Source: Physcia stellaris (taxonomy: Eukaryota; Ascomycota; Lecanoromycetes; Caliciales; Physciaceae). From it: a stretch of 64,000 bases of DNA. Shown piece by piece: positions 1 to 10,883 of this stretch. Below the pieces are notes generated by a model that was not told the DNA's origin, did no database searches, and was given only the letters and a program-made list of their open reading frames with translations. The translations under genes and the position numbers were made by a program. The stretch lies in NCBI GenBank assembly GCA_018902385.1, contig JABSSW010000003.1:496001-560000 (forward strand). Direction: 5' to 3'. Each line of letters starts with the position of its first letter. Within the stretch, counting starts at the first letter, position 1.

Positions 1-2068
1 TCGCAGATCGGGGGTCGAAGTAGAGGTAGTCTTCCGTCTTTGCGATGGCGGAGGAGGACGCGGACGTGGGATCCATGAGTGACTCGGTGATTTTGGTGAG
101 TGTGATGTCTTTGTTCGCGGGAAGGAAATTCTTGACGCCGGAGATTAGGTTGTCGAAGTTTGCGCCCAGGGCGCCGTCGCGGAGGCGGTCGGTCAGACGA
201 CTGGAGATGGAGGAGAAGCCGCGGAAGAGCTCGTTGCTGGTGGAGGGGGTGGGAGGGGCTTGTGTTGGGGCGGAGGTCATCATTGTCATGCGTGTTATTT
301 CGCGGACACTGCGGATGACATGGAAGTTTTGTCAGTGAGATGATGGTGAAGGGAGGAAAAGGAAATAGAAAGTGATGTATATATAGGACTAACCTTTTCA
401 CGTAGGCGAGGGGAGTAACGTCGCAGCCTGCGCTCTTCAAGGCTTCTTCGAACCGGTCCATGTCTGCTCTTGATAGTTCTTGCTCCGTGCTGAGAAACCA
501 GATTATGAATAGGCGGAGTTTGTCGAGAGGCTCTTTGCCTTTGGCTTCGTCGTTGAGAAGCTCGAGAATCTGCGCTTTGGTCTGCTTGGTGATATTCTCC
601 TCGATTTGAAAGAAGTTGTCGAGCTGGCGATTCTTGATGCCTGCGAGCAATGCTGTAGCAATGTTCATGTGCATGTCGAGGGTTGCTTTTCTCTCTCGTA
701 GCTCGGGTATCTTGGCGATGACAGCTTTCATATGCAGAGCTGTCGAGGAAGTGTCACTGGCATCCAGATCTTCTATAGAAGATTTACCAGATTTCTTAGT
801 TATTTCGCTTGATTCCTCTTTATACTTCGTGAGTTCAACATCGATATCCTCGGCGACCTGTGGGAAAGGTACACCCGCATTTCTGGACCAGAAGAAATCA
901 CTCGAGTTGAGATCGTAGGCCCGCTCCTTGCTGCCCTTAGAAGGATTATCTTCATCGATGAGCGTTTGGACAGTAATGCGATTCAGGCGCATCTTCAGCA
1001 CGTCATGTACGAGAGATTGATAGGTCCACGAATGCGATAGCATCGGTATAAGATCGATGTTTCGGTCTACTATGATGAGGACTGGCCGTGATGCTGGGGT
1101 CACAGCCGCTGACGATGGCCGCTGACCCTGCGACGAGAAAAGGTTATCCTTCGAATTCAGAATATGATCTCGGAGTTTCCGATCAAGCTTTGCAGCGATC
1201 ATCTCTGCTGCACCGCCTTTCGGACAACGAATTATAGGGATTGCGCCTGCGGTTCTCATGAGCGAATTCTCTCCCGAGAAGGACACGGCCGGCCCTACCC
1301 ATTGTAACAACCACACTGAATAGCCCGCTCACTATCCTATCAACCAAGATATCAAGATCTTCATCTTTCACTTGGGCGCTATTGAGAGCCCAGTACGTCT
1401 CCTTCCCTAGCCCGAGGCTAAATAGATCTGGTTCAGCAACGATGAAGTTCAGATATTGATCGTAGACTTGAGCGACCTGTTCTGAGGTTCCTGATTCCGC
1501 GATCTGTGCCGCGAAATCTTCCATCAAGGGCCGAGGTATCGAATATAGGAAGTTGATGTAGGCATCGGCGTAGAGGTTCCGTGCCAGGTCAGCGTTGATG
1601 GCATTGAGATTAGCAGCCGTAGGCTCAAGAAGATACAGCACGGGGACATCGGGTATTGCGTGCCTCGTGGAGTTGATATTCCTGGGAGCCGATGTCAACA
1701 CCATTCTGGCTTCGGGTTTTTGAGTCCTGCGTGCTGTGAACTCACAGGTGGATTGTTACGCCCCATCCTCGCAGGTCGTTGACTCTCAGGACACTTGAAA
1801 TTACATCACGTCCAAGATTGTCGAATACGAGGACTTTCCAGATTGGATCTCCGTCGGAATTTAGGATAGGAGTGGTTTTTGGTATGAGGCCGTTGGCAGC
1901 GGTCGGGTCATGTTGGCTAGAAGATTGTTCGGGCGCGGAATGGTTAAGGTTCAGAATTTTCTCGATTGAAGCTGACAATTAAGAAAGTCAGCGTGGCGGT
2001 CAATTTGTTAGTCAATCCTTGAGAGGCTTACCTACTTGCCGGTCACGAAGCGTCTGATGGTGAGCCAT
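1..2068 (-). CDS. SLY1: Sec1/Munc18-family protein SLY1 (5' part, truncated by window edge)
   Basis: Sly1 is the SM protein that binds the Golgi syntaxin Sed5 and promotes SNARE assembly in ER-Golgi fusion. The start ATG at 2068 opens a short first exon (MAHHQTLRDRQV); a 60-nt intron (1972-2031) joins it in frame to a block beginning ASIEKILNLNH. A second intron near 1705-1743 joins WGVTIHL to a block with IPDVPVLYLLEP, a third lies near 1255-1310, and a fourth near 350-395. The stretch with PIWKVLVFDNLGRD and RVNDLRGWGVTIHL is the N-terminal signature of Sly1 rather than Sec1, Vps33 or Vps45. About 600 residues can be followed before the gene leaves the window, so the C-terminal part is missing here, not lost. 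The family assignment is from conserved blocks; the exact intron 3 and 4 borders are inferred. Confidence 0.92.
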
Positions 2069-2412
2069 GGTGTGTTCAGCACTAACTCGTGACTATTGCA
2101 GCACTCGACGGGCGTCTTCCGGTCTAAAGGACATCGTGTATTTCACTTTCGGGTGATGATCTAGTTTGCCTGAGAGCATCGCTTGGCCATATCTGGCCTC
2201 TATTTGTTGAGGTTCGTGTGACGCCTTAGTGCAATGAAAATGCCTGGTCAAGTTCTACTGTACGAAACATGAAACCCATTTTTTGGGAGCGTTCTACTAC
2301 CTTATGAATTTGTGATAACTGCGTGTATCTTTGCACCAAGCACTCATGCAGATGCTCATAACAATACTAAGCTCCTCTAAGGTAACTGAATACTTAAGGT
2401 AATAATGAAGCT
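2069..2412. other. Intergenic: SLY1 upstream region and 3' flank of the methyltransferase gene
   Basis: This stretch of 344 bases lies upstream of the SLY1 start and downstream of the methyltransferase stop, both genes being on the minus strand. I see no reading frame of note and no structured element; it should hold the SLY1 promoter. Confidence 0.6.
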
Positions 2413-4082
2413 CTAGGGTTTACGTCCAACCGTCACTGTCCATGGAACGTATAGTGGTTGAACCCCCAGCATACCCCCTATGTCCCGTGCCATCTCCGCC
2501 TGAACCTCTTCAATCCTCGATTGGGGGTAATCGTTTTCCATCATTTTCCCTACCATACCCTTGAGCATCGGAATCGAGCCCTTAATCATATGGAGTCCTG
2601 CATTCAATGTCTCCGGATGACCTGCCTTAGCTAACCTATAGTTCTCGTGAATCAGTTGTGCCTCTTGATCGACTGAGCGAAGAACACTTTGGATACGATG
2701 ATGATTCAAGTCAAAGCAACGAATCACCGGCGCTTAAGAAGACATCGAAGGAAAGATGTGAAGCTGAAATAGCAAAGGGCAGTCGTACCAATCACCATAT
2801 GGCCAGCGATAATGCTTCACCTCAACCACTTAGAGAACGTCAGCGGTTAGCCCAGACTGTCTTCTCGAGGTCCGACTTGCCTTCCAACCCTGCACTGCGT
2901 ACATAATCCTGCAAATGTTATTTACTTTAGCGAGTCTGTTGAGCTCGAAATGGGTTATAAGACAGATATTTTAGGTGCGGTATACGTACTTCCATATGGG
3001 TTCCACTCTGTGGATCAAGCCCTGTAGATAATGTAGTATTAGCTTTGCATAATTAGATTGTCAACCGCTCAAGTGTTCTATTTCCATTGGAAGGATATTT
3101 CTGACTTGCTCGAGGGGTTTTTGGATAATAGACACCACTAAAAAATACGGGAAGACCACAAATGTGAGAACGTAAATACCTCGTCGCGCGGCTTCTGTTC
3201 GAAGAATGCTTGCCCATTCCCACTTCTGATCGCAGACAGTGCCATTCATGTAGAAACGAGTGTCTAATTCTTGAAGCTCTATGAAACCTCCGGGACGGAG
3301 CAATTTTGCGGCAGCAGACACATACGTGGGCCAACTACTCATCCCCATCCTATGTAAATTTCTGGGTCAGCAAATATCTGTCAGAGACATTTCATCATAT
3401 TCCAATACAGCGTAGGACGGAAGACTCCTCCAAAACCTATGCCGCCATCCAACTACAAGGTCAAAGGGTAAGCTAATTCCGGGATTTACTTACAGCAGTA
3501 GGCGACTGAACACAAAATCGAACGAACCATGGGCGAAGCGTGGGTCATCTTGTGAGTACACTAAATCCGGCATAATGTCCTGAGAAAAGAAAACATTTGG
3601 CGGCTTTGTATGAAGAATAGGGACAGGAGACAAGTCGATCCCATAAACCTCGGCTTCAGGAAAGGTTCGGCCCAAGTAGCATGATACGATACCAGTCCCG
3701 CATCCGACGTCGAGAATACGACGTGGATCGCGCAGTGGAGCTCCTATCACTTCTCCATGCATTATTTCGACCAGAATCTTGTGCTGTTGATCTAACCGGG
3801 CGTGTTCCGGGGCACTACAGAAAAAAAGTATGAGTGTCTCCAACGAGACCAATATCGGGCTAGACCTTACTTGTTCGGAATAACGTATGGAACAGCCGTC
3901 TCATGATAAGTAGGCTTCTGGGCGCCCGCCTTGTGAGGAGGAGGCTGTGACGCATCCACAGGAGATATCACTACTTTGTCTATCTCGTGCTGTCCATTCG
4001 CCTGCACGTCAGTGCCTTTGGGGGGAAATGGCTGCATGCTAAGTACAGTATCTGCTAAATCGCTCTGAATGAGGGAGGACAT
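2413..4082 (-). CDS. SAM-dependent methyltransferase, LaeA/TdiE-like
   Basis: Predicted class I S-adenosylmethionine methyltransferase; the substrate is unknown. The first ATG of the open N-terminal exon is at 4082 (MSSLIQSDLADTV); the open frame extends further upstream but has no ATG. An N-terminal polar segment is followed by an AVPYVIPNK block, then motif I (RILDVGCGTGIVSCYLG) with the acidic GIDLSPVP strand, and the post-motif block KLLRPGGFIELQEL. Downstream, a small exon at about 2987-3032 (GLDPQSGTHME) joins DYVRSAGLE, VVEVKHYRWPYG and a C-terminal exon ending in TVTVGRKP, the usual tail of fungal TdiE/LaeA-like proteins. The join at 2829-2880 uses a GC donor. One further intron (about 2622-2775) is needed and its donor is uncertain. 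No biosynthetic core gene is nearby, so a secondary-metabolite role is not supported by context. Confidence 0.8.
2829..2880 (-). other. Predicted GC-AG intron in the methyltransferase gene
   Basis: Read on the minus strand, the exon ends GGAAG and the intron starts GCAAGT, which is the classical GC-donor consensus. It contains GCTAAC and GCTGAC branch-like sites and ends CTCTAAG. Removing these 52 bases joins DYVRSAGLE to VVEVKHYRWPYG in frame; keeping them introduces a stop. Confidence 0.7.
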
Positions 4083-5119
4083 GGCGGTATGCCTGAGAAA
4101 AATTGAAGGTAGATTGTTGCGGAACAATCGATACTGAAGGAGATTTGGCAGCGGAAACAAAAGAGAACTGCACCATTCACCGCTCGGATAAGAAATCGCT
4201 GGACATTTCACTTTGATATATGTCTCGGTGCTCGCATCTGGCGTAGCGGCTGTTTGAGGCAGCTCCGTTCACTGTGATTACTGTGATTGCTGTGGCTTAG
4301 GAAGCATCCAATACGTTCCCTCTATGGCCATGAATGTGAGGGACTGTACCTTATCGGATTAATTGCAAACAGCTCACGTCGAGTCTTACCCCTCTGCCGA
4401 AAGTGTCCTTAGATTAATCCGTCAAGTTATGTGGAGGTCGGAGGTGTCCCTAACCACTTAACCACTCTAACCCTAAATTTGATTACCTCATCCACGGCGC
4501 TAAAGCGTGGCACTAATTCTTGCATTCTTTTTCACTTGCGACCGTCACTTTGCACCCTTCTTCCAAATCTCGACCTTCCCTTTTCGAATCATACAGTGAC
4601 GTGTCTATTAAAAACTTGACCCATGATGAAAGTACTGATTATCTGACAATCCAAAAATATTGAGATCGTGGCGAAATCGCCCAGTGGTGGTGGACGCGTG
4701 AGGAGTGCTGTGGGTTGGATTCAGCCTGCAGTGGGCTTCCTCCAACTTTTGAGGGTGATCTGTAAAGGACTCTGCCTCGAATGGCGAGAGGGACTACGCT
4801 TCTCAATACTTTGTTGAGCTTGTGACGTGTCTTATTCAAGCCAGTCGGACGCTCTTCAAGATCACGGCAGGCACAGCTTTTCCTGAAGCCTGATTACAGT
4901 ACTACGCAAAGCACAAAACTGTTATTTTCTTAGCTACGGTCAGCGCTTCCGGCCAGAGCCGCAAGCCTCCAGCTGCAACGTCCAGGGCGGCCAAATCATT
5001 ATTTATTATTGTTTTGAGAGACAAGGTGTTGACTGGCTTTGACGCTTTGCGCATTTCCGTACTAGCGCACGCACGGACCACTTGTGCATCCCCTAAATTC
5101 ATTGGCTGCACAAGTCGAG
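4083..5119. promoter_or_regulatory. Divergent upstream region, methyltransferase / PNUTS-like gene
   Basis: About 1 kb between two head-to-head start codons. It should hold the promoters and 5' UTRs of both genes. I see only short frames that are not supported as genes, and no clear regulatory motif I would name. Confidence 0.45.
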
Positions 5120-8100
5120 ATGGATTCGCAGCATCAGACCTCCAATACCCAAGATAACTCGCAACCATTCCGAGGCGATTATCCTTTCCATGCCGCATCG
5201 CCCGAACATTACAGTTATCTCGCTCAGGACAATGAAAACTCCTTCAGTAATATCTGGGACACGGGACGATACACCCCAGATAGCCAAGACCCCATCAACG
5301 CCTTCAATCAGACACCTCAGCATTGGGGCCATGGATCGTTACAGAACCCAAATTATGGCGCCCATAATTACAGCGCCATGCAAAGACCCTACGACCAGAC
5401 CTTTTCCCTTAGACCGGAGACTTTCGATTTGAACCCCACTTTTGGCTCGCATTCGCATCAAACTCCCCCAACATCGGCTTTTGAGTCGAGGTCCAACCCT
5501 TACATTCAAGTACCGCCAAATACGACCTCGCAATTCAACTATTCGGATCCGAGGGTCTATCAAGGACCCTCGGCTCAGAACCAAACCATCTCTCCGCAGG
5601 CTTTGCAGCATTACCCAACGCCCAATGTAGCTCAAAAAGCCCATCAGGTGAGTTTATCCCCTCGTTCGAGAACACAGGATTGTATAATTGGCATCAAATT
5701 CTGACTACAGTGGTAGACACAACCGGCGCTAACGCATCCTGCATCAGCCATCCGCGGGCCTATAGGTAGCGGAAGCGTGCACCAAGCGCCCATTGATGCC
5801 GCGGGCTGGAAAGTCATTGCTTCCAAACTGCCTTCTTCGGTCGCTCGTCGTGCATTACTGGTGCGGGATGCAGCAGATTTGTCGACCGTTTCAAATTCTA
5901 AGAGATTTCAAGGGTCTGCTTTCTTGAGCAGCAACACTGTAGATATCGTAGCCACTAAAGGTAGTCTTCATCATCTAAAATTTCGCTTGATATGAATGAA
6001 CGTTGACGTGTACGTAGCCAACTTGCCCAAATACAATAAACGTCGATCAAAGAACGAAGTTCAGAGACTGTTGCTGCAAGGTGAGTAGCTCGCATCGCTC
6101 AAAACTTCTTAAACTTATTAATTTTTACAACTAGAAAAAGGAACTGGGCCGTGGAACTTGTCAAGGGAACCTGTAAGGAAGAAGCTCAAGCGTACAAGTG
6201 TATCATCCATTGCTTCACGGACAGCTCCCTCGTCGACAAGCTCTGCTGGTACTCCAACGGCTGATTCTGTTTCGTCTGGCGAGTCCTCAAGCGAGTCGGA
6301 GTCCGAAGATGACTCGGATTACAGTTCAGGATCTGACAACGAGTCACAAAATGATGAGCAGTCGCCACTACCTCCAGATCGACCAACTGACCCTGAGAAG
6401 GCTACTGAGTACGACATTACTAAAGCAGTATGGGCCAAACGTAGCGTAGCTTTGTCTGGGGCAGTGATCCGAAGTGCACTTGGCGAGTGTTGGGAAGTTT
6501 TCAAAACCATCCGTGACAATTGGAAAGGCGATCAAGCCAGCCTACAACAAGCGGAGGAAATGAAAGACGCGAATAAAGTTCCACAGTACAAGATTCGCGT
6601 AGAGGGCCAGCGCCGGCTTCTAGAATCGTGTATTCGCTTGACACTAAAGCATGGACACAAAGACATCATTGAAAGGTATGTACTTATATGTAACCCATTG
6701 CACTCATTTCCGGACTGCGTCCAAAGACGCCTTAGCGCTCCTGCCTTCCACTTGAGCGTAGGTCTGGCAAGAAGCCAGTGCCCTTAAGCATCTAGATAAT
6801 CAACGCCCGATTTTATAGTGCGGGCACGTCAAGGTCGCTCGACAGACTCGAGCGTTGCCGAAGGATGGCTTCCGCTGTGGTATACTAGCGCCAAGCTTGA
6901 GGGCGTAAGCTAGATAAAAGCTCTAGAGAGAATGGCTGCGTATCAGCCATTTGTAGGATTGTCTAAGCGCCATTCGCTTGACTGCTTCCAGCGAGTATGA
7001 TCCAGAGAATGTACATAGAGGTTATTGTTTTACGCATCCCGCATATCATCTTGCACAGTCACTAATAAGACTGAGAATCATTATTAAGAAGGCTGCTAAT
7101 TGATATGTAAGGCTTGGAGATAATCCTTCAATGTCGGCAGTTTTGTCGTCATTTCTCATCGACCGAACCAAAGAGAACGAGTATGTGGGGAGTTTTATAA
7201 TCAGTATACTCGAGGCGAGTGATATACATTCGTTCCAAAGAGCAGGCTGAGGACTGACTTTGTATAGTTAATGAACCGCTGGGTTAAGGTGGACCGAGAA
7301 ACCTTAGAGAAGGCTAAATTAGATAAACTACTTCCTAAGCTTGTTAAGAAAGGAGACGAAAAGGTTAGGTTACTGGCTCAAAAAGTCTTGGACAACTCTG
7401 GAATCGCCTCAAATAAGCAGGTGGCGAACGGAAAGCCATTGCAGTCTCACTCGATGAAGGAATCTACTGCTGTCCAGTCTGTTCAAGATGGGTCTCGATC
7501 ATCCGATGGAGGTTCTAGTCTCAAGCGTCCAAGAGTAAATGATTCGTCTAGCATCGTGCCCAATAAGAAGCAGGCGAATTCAGAAACCAATGTGCCTAAC
7601 TCAACAAAACCAATTCCAAAACCCGTCAGTGGACTCGAAAAACGCCGCCAGCAAGCTGCTAAGATAGACCCCAAGATTGGAGCGAAAGCAGCATCTTCTG
7701 CTAGTGTCCCCGAGAAGGTGAAGACCAATCATATTGCCGCAAAGCCGTCTGCTTTCTTCTCCAGCCTTCAATCTGCGTCAAAGAAACCTGGCACCGCCAA
7801 AACTGCGATTCCCGTTGGTAAGGGCAAGGATGGCAAAGAGGTATCAATTCCCGATCTTAAAGGGGCTGGTACCACCGGATCCAAATCCAAGCCAGTATTC
7901 TCGTTTGCAGAGACTATGGCGAACCTGAATAAGGCAAAGACCGACGCACCTTCGAAATCTGAAGAGACCCGACCACCCGAAACGAACGAAGAGAGGGAGA
8001 AACGATTACGCAAAGAACAACGTCGGAAGATGCGTGTCTCTTTCAAGGCCGATGATGAATTAGTGGAAGTTCGGATTTTCGAGCACGATCCCGACGAGGA

Positions 8101-9302
8101 TTTTGGCCATGATGATAGCATGGTGCGGGATGTGGGTGATAATCGGAGTGAGGGTCAAATGCTCAAAATGCACAAAGACCGGGATCTCATGGATGAGGAA
8201 GAGGAGGATTATGAGCCAACTGAAGAGCTTCCAGCAGTATGGCACGAACCGTCGTGTAAGTCAACGCTGCTCTGACATTGTGACGTCACTGACATTTCAC
8301 AGTAATCGACTTCACTGTCATTGACGATAGTCAGCGGCAACAATCTTCCGTCACACGTGGAGGTTTGGTCGAGGTTCAAAGTAGCGAGCGCATTTTGCAG
8401 GAGCAGCGGGAGTCGAGCAAGTTACTCGTCGTCTACACATCCCCAGCGGATATTCCTCCATCCCCTACCGAGCCAAACGAGCAACCGTTTGAGGAGCCGA
8501 AAGTGGAAGAAGTCTTCGGGTCACCTGGAGAAGAGACCAAAGTACGGTGACCTGCACCAATGGTAGTTGACAACTTGCTAAATCAATACTAGGCACGAGA
8601 GGCTCAGTATTACGCATTGCGAGGTTCCCAATTGAATCCGCCAGTAGCTTCGATGGCCGGCCAAGCCCAGACACCTGATATCTCGTCTCTGCTCAAGATT
8701 ATCAATAATCAACAATCCCCCCAGCAACAGCAGCAGCAGCCGCCGCCCCAAACGCAAGCACAGTCAGGTGGACTCGAGGCCATATTCGCACAATTTGCCA
8801 ACAGTGTTAATCAGCAGCCGCCACAAGCACAGATGCAGACACCCACACAGCAACCACCTGCGCCACCCGGTTACAACCTTCAAGCAGCATTGGCCGCAAT
8901 GAACGTTGCAAATCCAGCTCAATCCGCTTACATTCCGCCTATGCCAAATCAGCAACCGAACCTGCAGTCAATCCTAGCTCAATTCGGCCAGCAGCCTCCT
9001 GCTCAGACTCCGAGTTATGGCTATCCTAACGCTTATCAGACAGACAACGATCGAAAGCGACAAGCAGACTTCGAAGAGCAAACGAGTGGGGACTACGGGT
9101 ACGGGAAGGGCAAGCGACAAAAAGGCGAAGAGAAAAAGGTAATCATCCTCACTCTCCAGTCTTCACGAAGCAGATGAACGATGACTGATTTAATTTCGGC
9201 TAGTACTACGGGCCACGCTTTCCGTGCAAGTTCTGGTTGGAAGGCAAGTGTAGAAAAGGCGACGCCTGCACTTACCTTCATGGGGAGAACCCTGCTGGGT
9301 AG
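5120..9302 (+). CDS. PNUTS/Ppn1-like PP1-docking protein with TFIIS-N-like region and CCCH zinc finger
   Basis: Roughly 1,110 residues in about nine exons from ATG 5120 (MDSQHQTSN). In order: a Q/N/P-rich N-terminus (1-180); a conserved block (IDAAGWKVIASKLPSS, then KYNKRRSKNEVQRLLLQ); an acidic S/E tract; a helical region with VAL-, LGDNPSMSAVLSSFL and VKVDRETLEKAKLDKLLPKL that resembles a TFIIS N-terminal/LW domain (about 380-540); a basic A/K/S-rich linker; RRKMRVSF (about 738) followed by an acidic stretch; a Q/P-rich low-complexity region; and a final CCCH finger, CX7CX5CX3H, in the last 25 residues. Mammalian PNUTS has the same order: TFIIS-N, RVxF PP1 motif, C-terminal CCCH finger. Its role is to hold PP1 for RNA polymerase II/Spt5 dephosphorylation; fission yeast Ppn1 works in the cleavage and polyadenylation factor. 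The function here is inferred from architecture. The junction near 7182-7270 is uncertain. Confidence 0.75.
6676..7111 (+). other. Unusually long intron in the PNUTS-like gene
   Basis: The donor GTATGT follows GAA AG (residues IIER) and the acceptor is GCTAAT..TGTAAG, giving a phase-matched join to LGDNPSMSA. At 436 nt it is several times the usual intron here. Its inside has no family-like reading frame that I recognise and no terminal repeats that I can see. Confidence 0.65.
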
Positions 9303-9595
9303 GGTTCTCTCACTTCTGCAATCCGATTGTTGCAGGTTTTAGCGACTCTTTCATGATCATGATCGGCATCTTCTCGAGCCTTGCTTAGCGGCATTTGCAC
9401 TGGAGTCTGATTTACCTTCTGTACAATTACTTGCTCTATCACTCTATATGCTCTTAGTGGGAGCTGAGCATAGTGTTTTGCGCTACATCACTAGCTAGCA
9501 TCATTTCGCGACAGCCAAATAACCTCTAGATCCGTTAGCACTCATTGCGTATCTGTCTTACACCTCAAGTCATCCCTTCTTTCTAGGACCTTGGC

Positions 9596-10863
9596 ATGAC
9601 TTCATCCAAGACTATGGACTCAGATTATATTGATCACTTGATCATCGTTTGTTGTCATGCTATTTACCTTGGAGGCCCTGCAAATGGCAGGGAAGCTGCT
9701 GAGTGTGAACACTGTCTAATCCAAAAACCCTCACTTGTCGAGCGATGATAGATCTTCATTCATTTGAAAGTCGAAGAGTCTGACATCGAATTGTTTGTAG
9801 GGTAAGAACGTCAATCTTTATTGAGCATCCCATCCCATAGGATACTACACTCTGTTCCTTCCCAGCTTCAAAGCATTCAAGACTGTAAGATGTGTACCTG
9901 CCCCTAGGTAGTACAATAAGGTGGCGTGAAAAAGTATTTCCTATTTGGTTGTGGCCAAAGTCGGGCACTTGTCTGACTGATATTCTTTCCCGATTTTCCA
10001 GAAATGCGACTCACTCAAACAGGGCAATTGAAGATTTCCAGAGTCCACGGGAAATTGATACCTTTCTGGAACATATAAAAGCAGGCTTGAGGACGTTGAG
10101 CACACACACTGGTTCCCTCCTGTTACTCTCTGGGTTCGACAGCCCCTTGTCTCCATCTCTTACAGACGCAGCACTGACACGATGCAGAGGTCCGACAAAG
10201 CCAGCAAGAACGGGGCTGAGCGAAGCTCAGTCGTATCTAGTATGCCTTTTCATGCTGATATGCCTTAATATTGAATAGCGGCACTCCGTGTACGGCTGAG
10301 TCGGCTGATGTGCCTTTCAGACTGCCGCTAAAGACAATAATTATTTTGATATTGCCGTCGACCCGCATCAGATAGCCACAGAGGAACACGCAGTTGACTC
10401 ATACCAAAACCTGCTTTTCTCCATCTTACGCTTCCATACCCTGACCAGGAGGTTCCCGTCGCATATTACACTCATCTCGCATGACTTCAAGAAGCGTCGG
10501 TTTCTCGAACTTCACGCTTCTGCCATCCGCTGGCCATTGAGCCGTATAACGTTTATTGGGATTGATCCACTGGAGCACGTTGTGAGCCGGGAGGTGCTCG
10601 ACGCAGGCGAGTCGGCGAGAGGCTATAAGGCTTTTGAGGAGGATCCGTACGGAACTGGTGCTTTTCTTCAAGAAAAGCGGAAGGTACGAGGCTGGACGAG
10701 TCAATACAGGGAGCTCTGGGATCAAAGTATGGGTGACGGAGTACTAAAGCTAATGTTATGGTCAGGAGGGAAGTCTGGCAGTGAGAGATTCTCGGACCAA
10801 CTGCCGTGGGATACGGGCGATCAAGTGTCCGAAGACATCCATGGGGGACAGTATGGAAGTTGA
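9596..10863 (+). CDS. DUF218/YdcF-like family protein
   Basis: A gene split over four recognisable exons. Exon 1 starts at ATG 9596 and carries HLIIVCCHAIYLGGPANGRE, the typical opening of fungal DUF218 proteins. A 299-nt intron (9703-10001; GTGTGA..TTTTCCAG) joins in phase to NRAIEDFQSPREIDTFLEHI. A short intron then rebuilds SGGPTKPARTGLSEAQSYL, the glycine/TKP motif and SEAxSY motif of the family. A third intron (about 10240-10320) joins to AAKDNNYFDIAVDPH and the DSYQNLLFSILRF / HDFKKRRFLELH / FIGIDP blocks. Family members are related to bacterial YdcF and SanA; the activity in fungi is not established. It stops at 10863, 20 bp from the COQ7 stop on the other strand, so the 3' UTRs must overlap. 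The last 40 residues after ELWDQS are less typical. Confidence 0.8.
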
Positions 10864-10883
10864 TCGTATGTATGACTGTGTTT

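Noticed and set aside
2413-4082. Methyltransferase as part of a secondary-metabolite cluster
   Set aside because: Flanked by SLY1 and the PNUTS-like gene; no polyketide synthase, peptide synthetase, terpene synthase, P450 or transporter in the window.
4430-4460. tRNA-like string (complement contains GAGTGGTTAAGTGGTTAGG)
   Set aside because: Resembles a D-arm box A, but no matching box B or acceptor stem could be found nearby.
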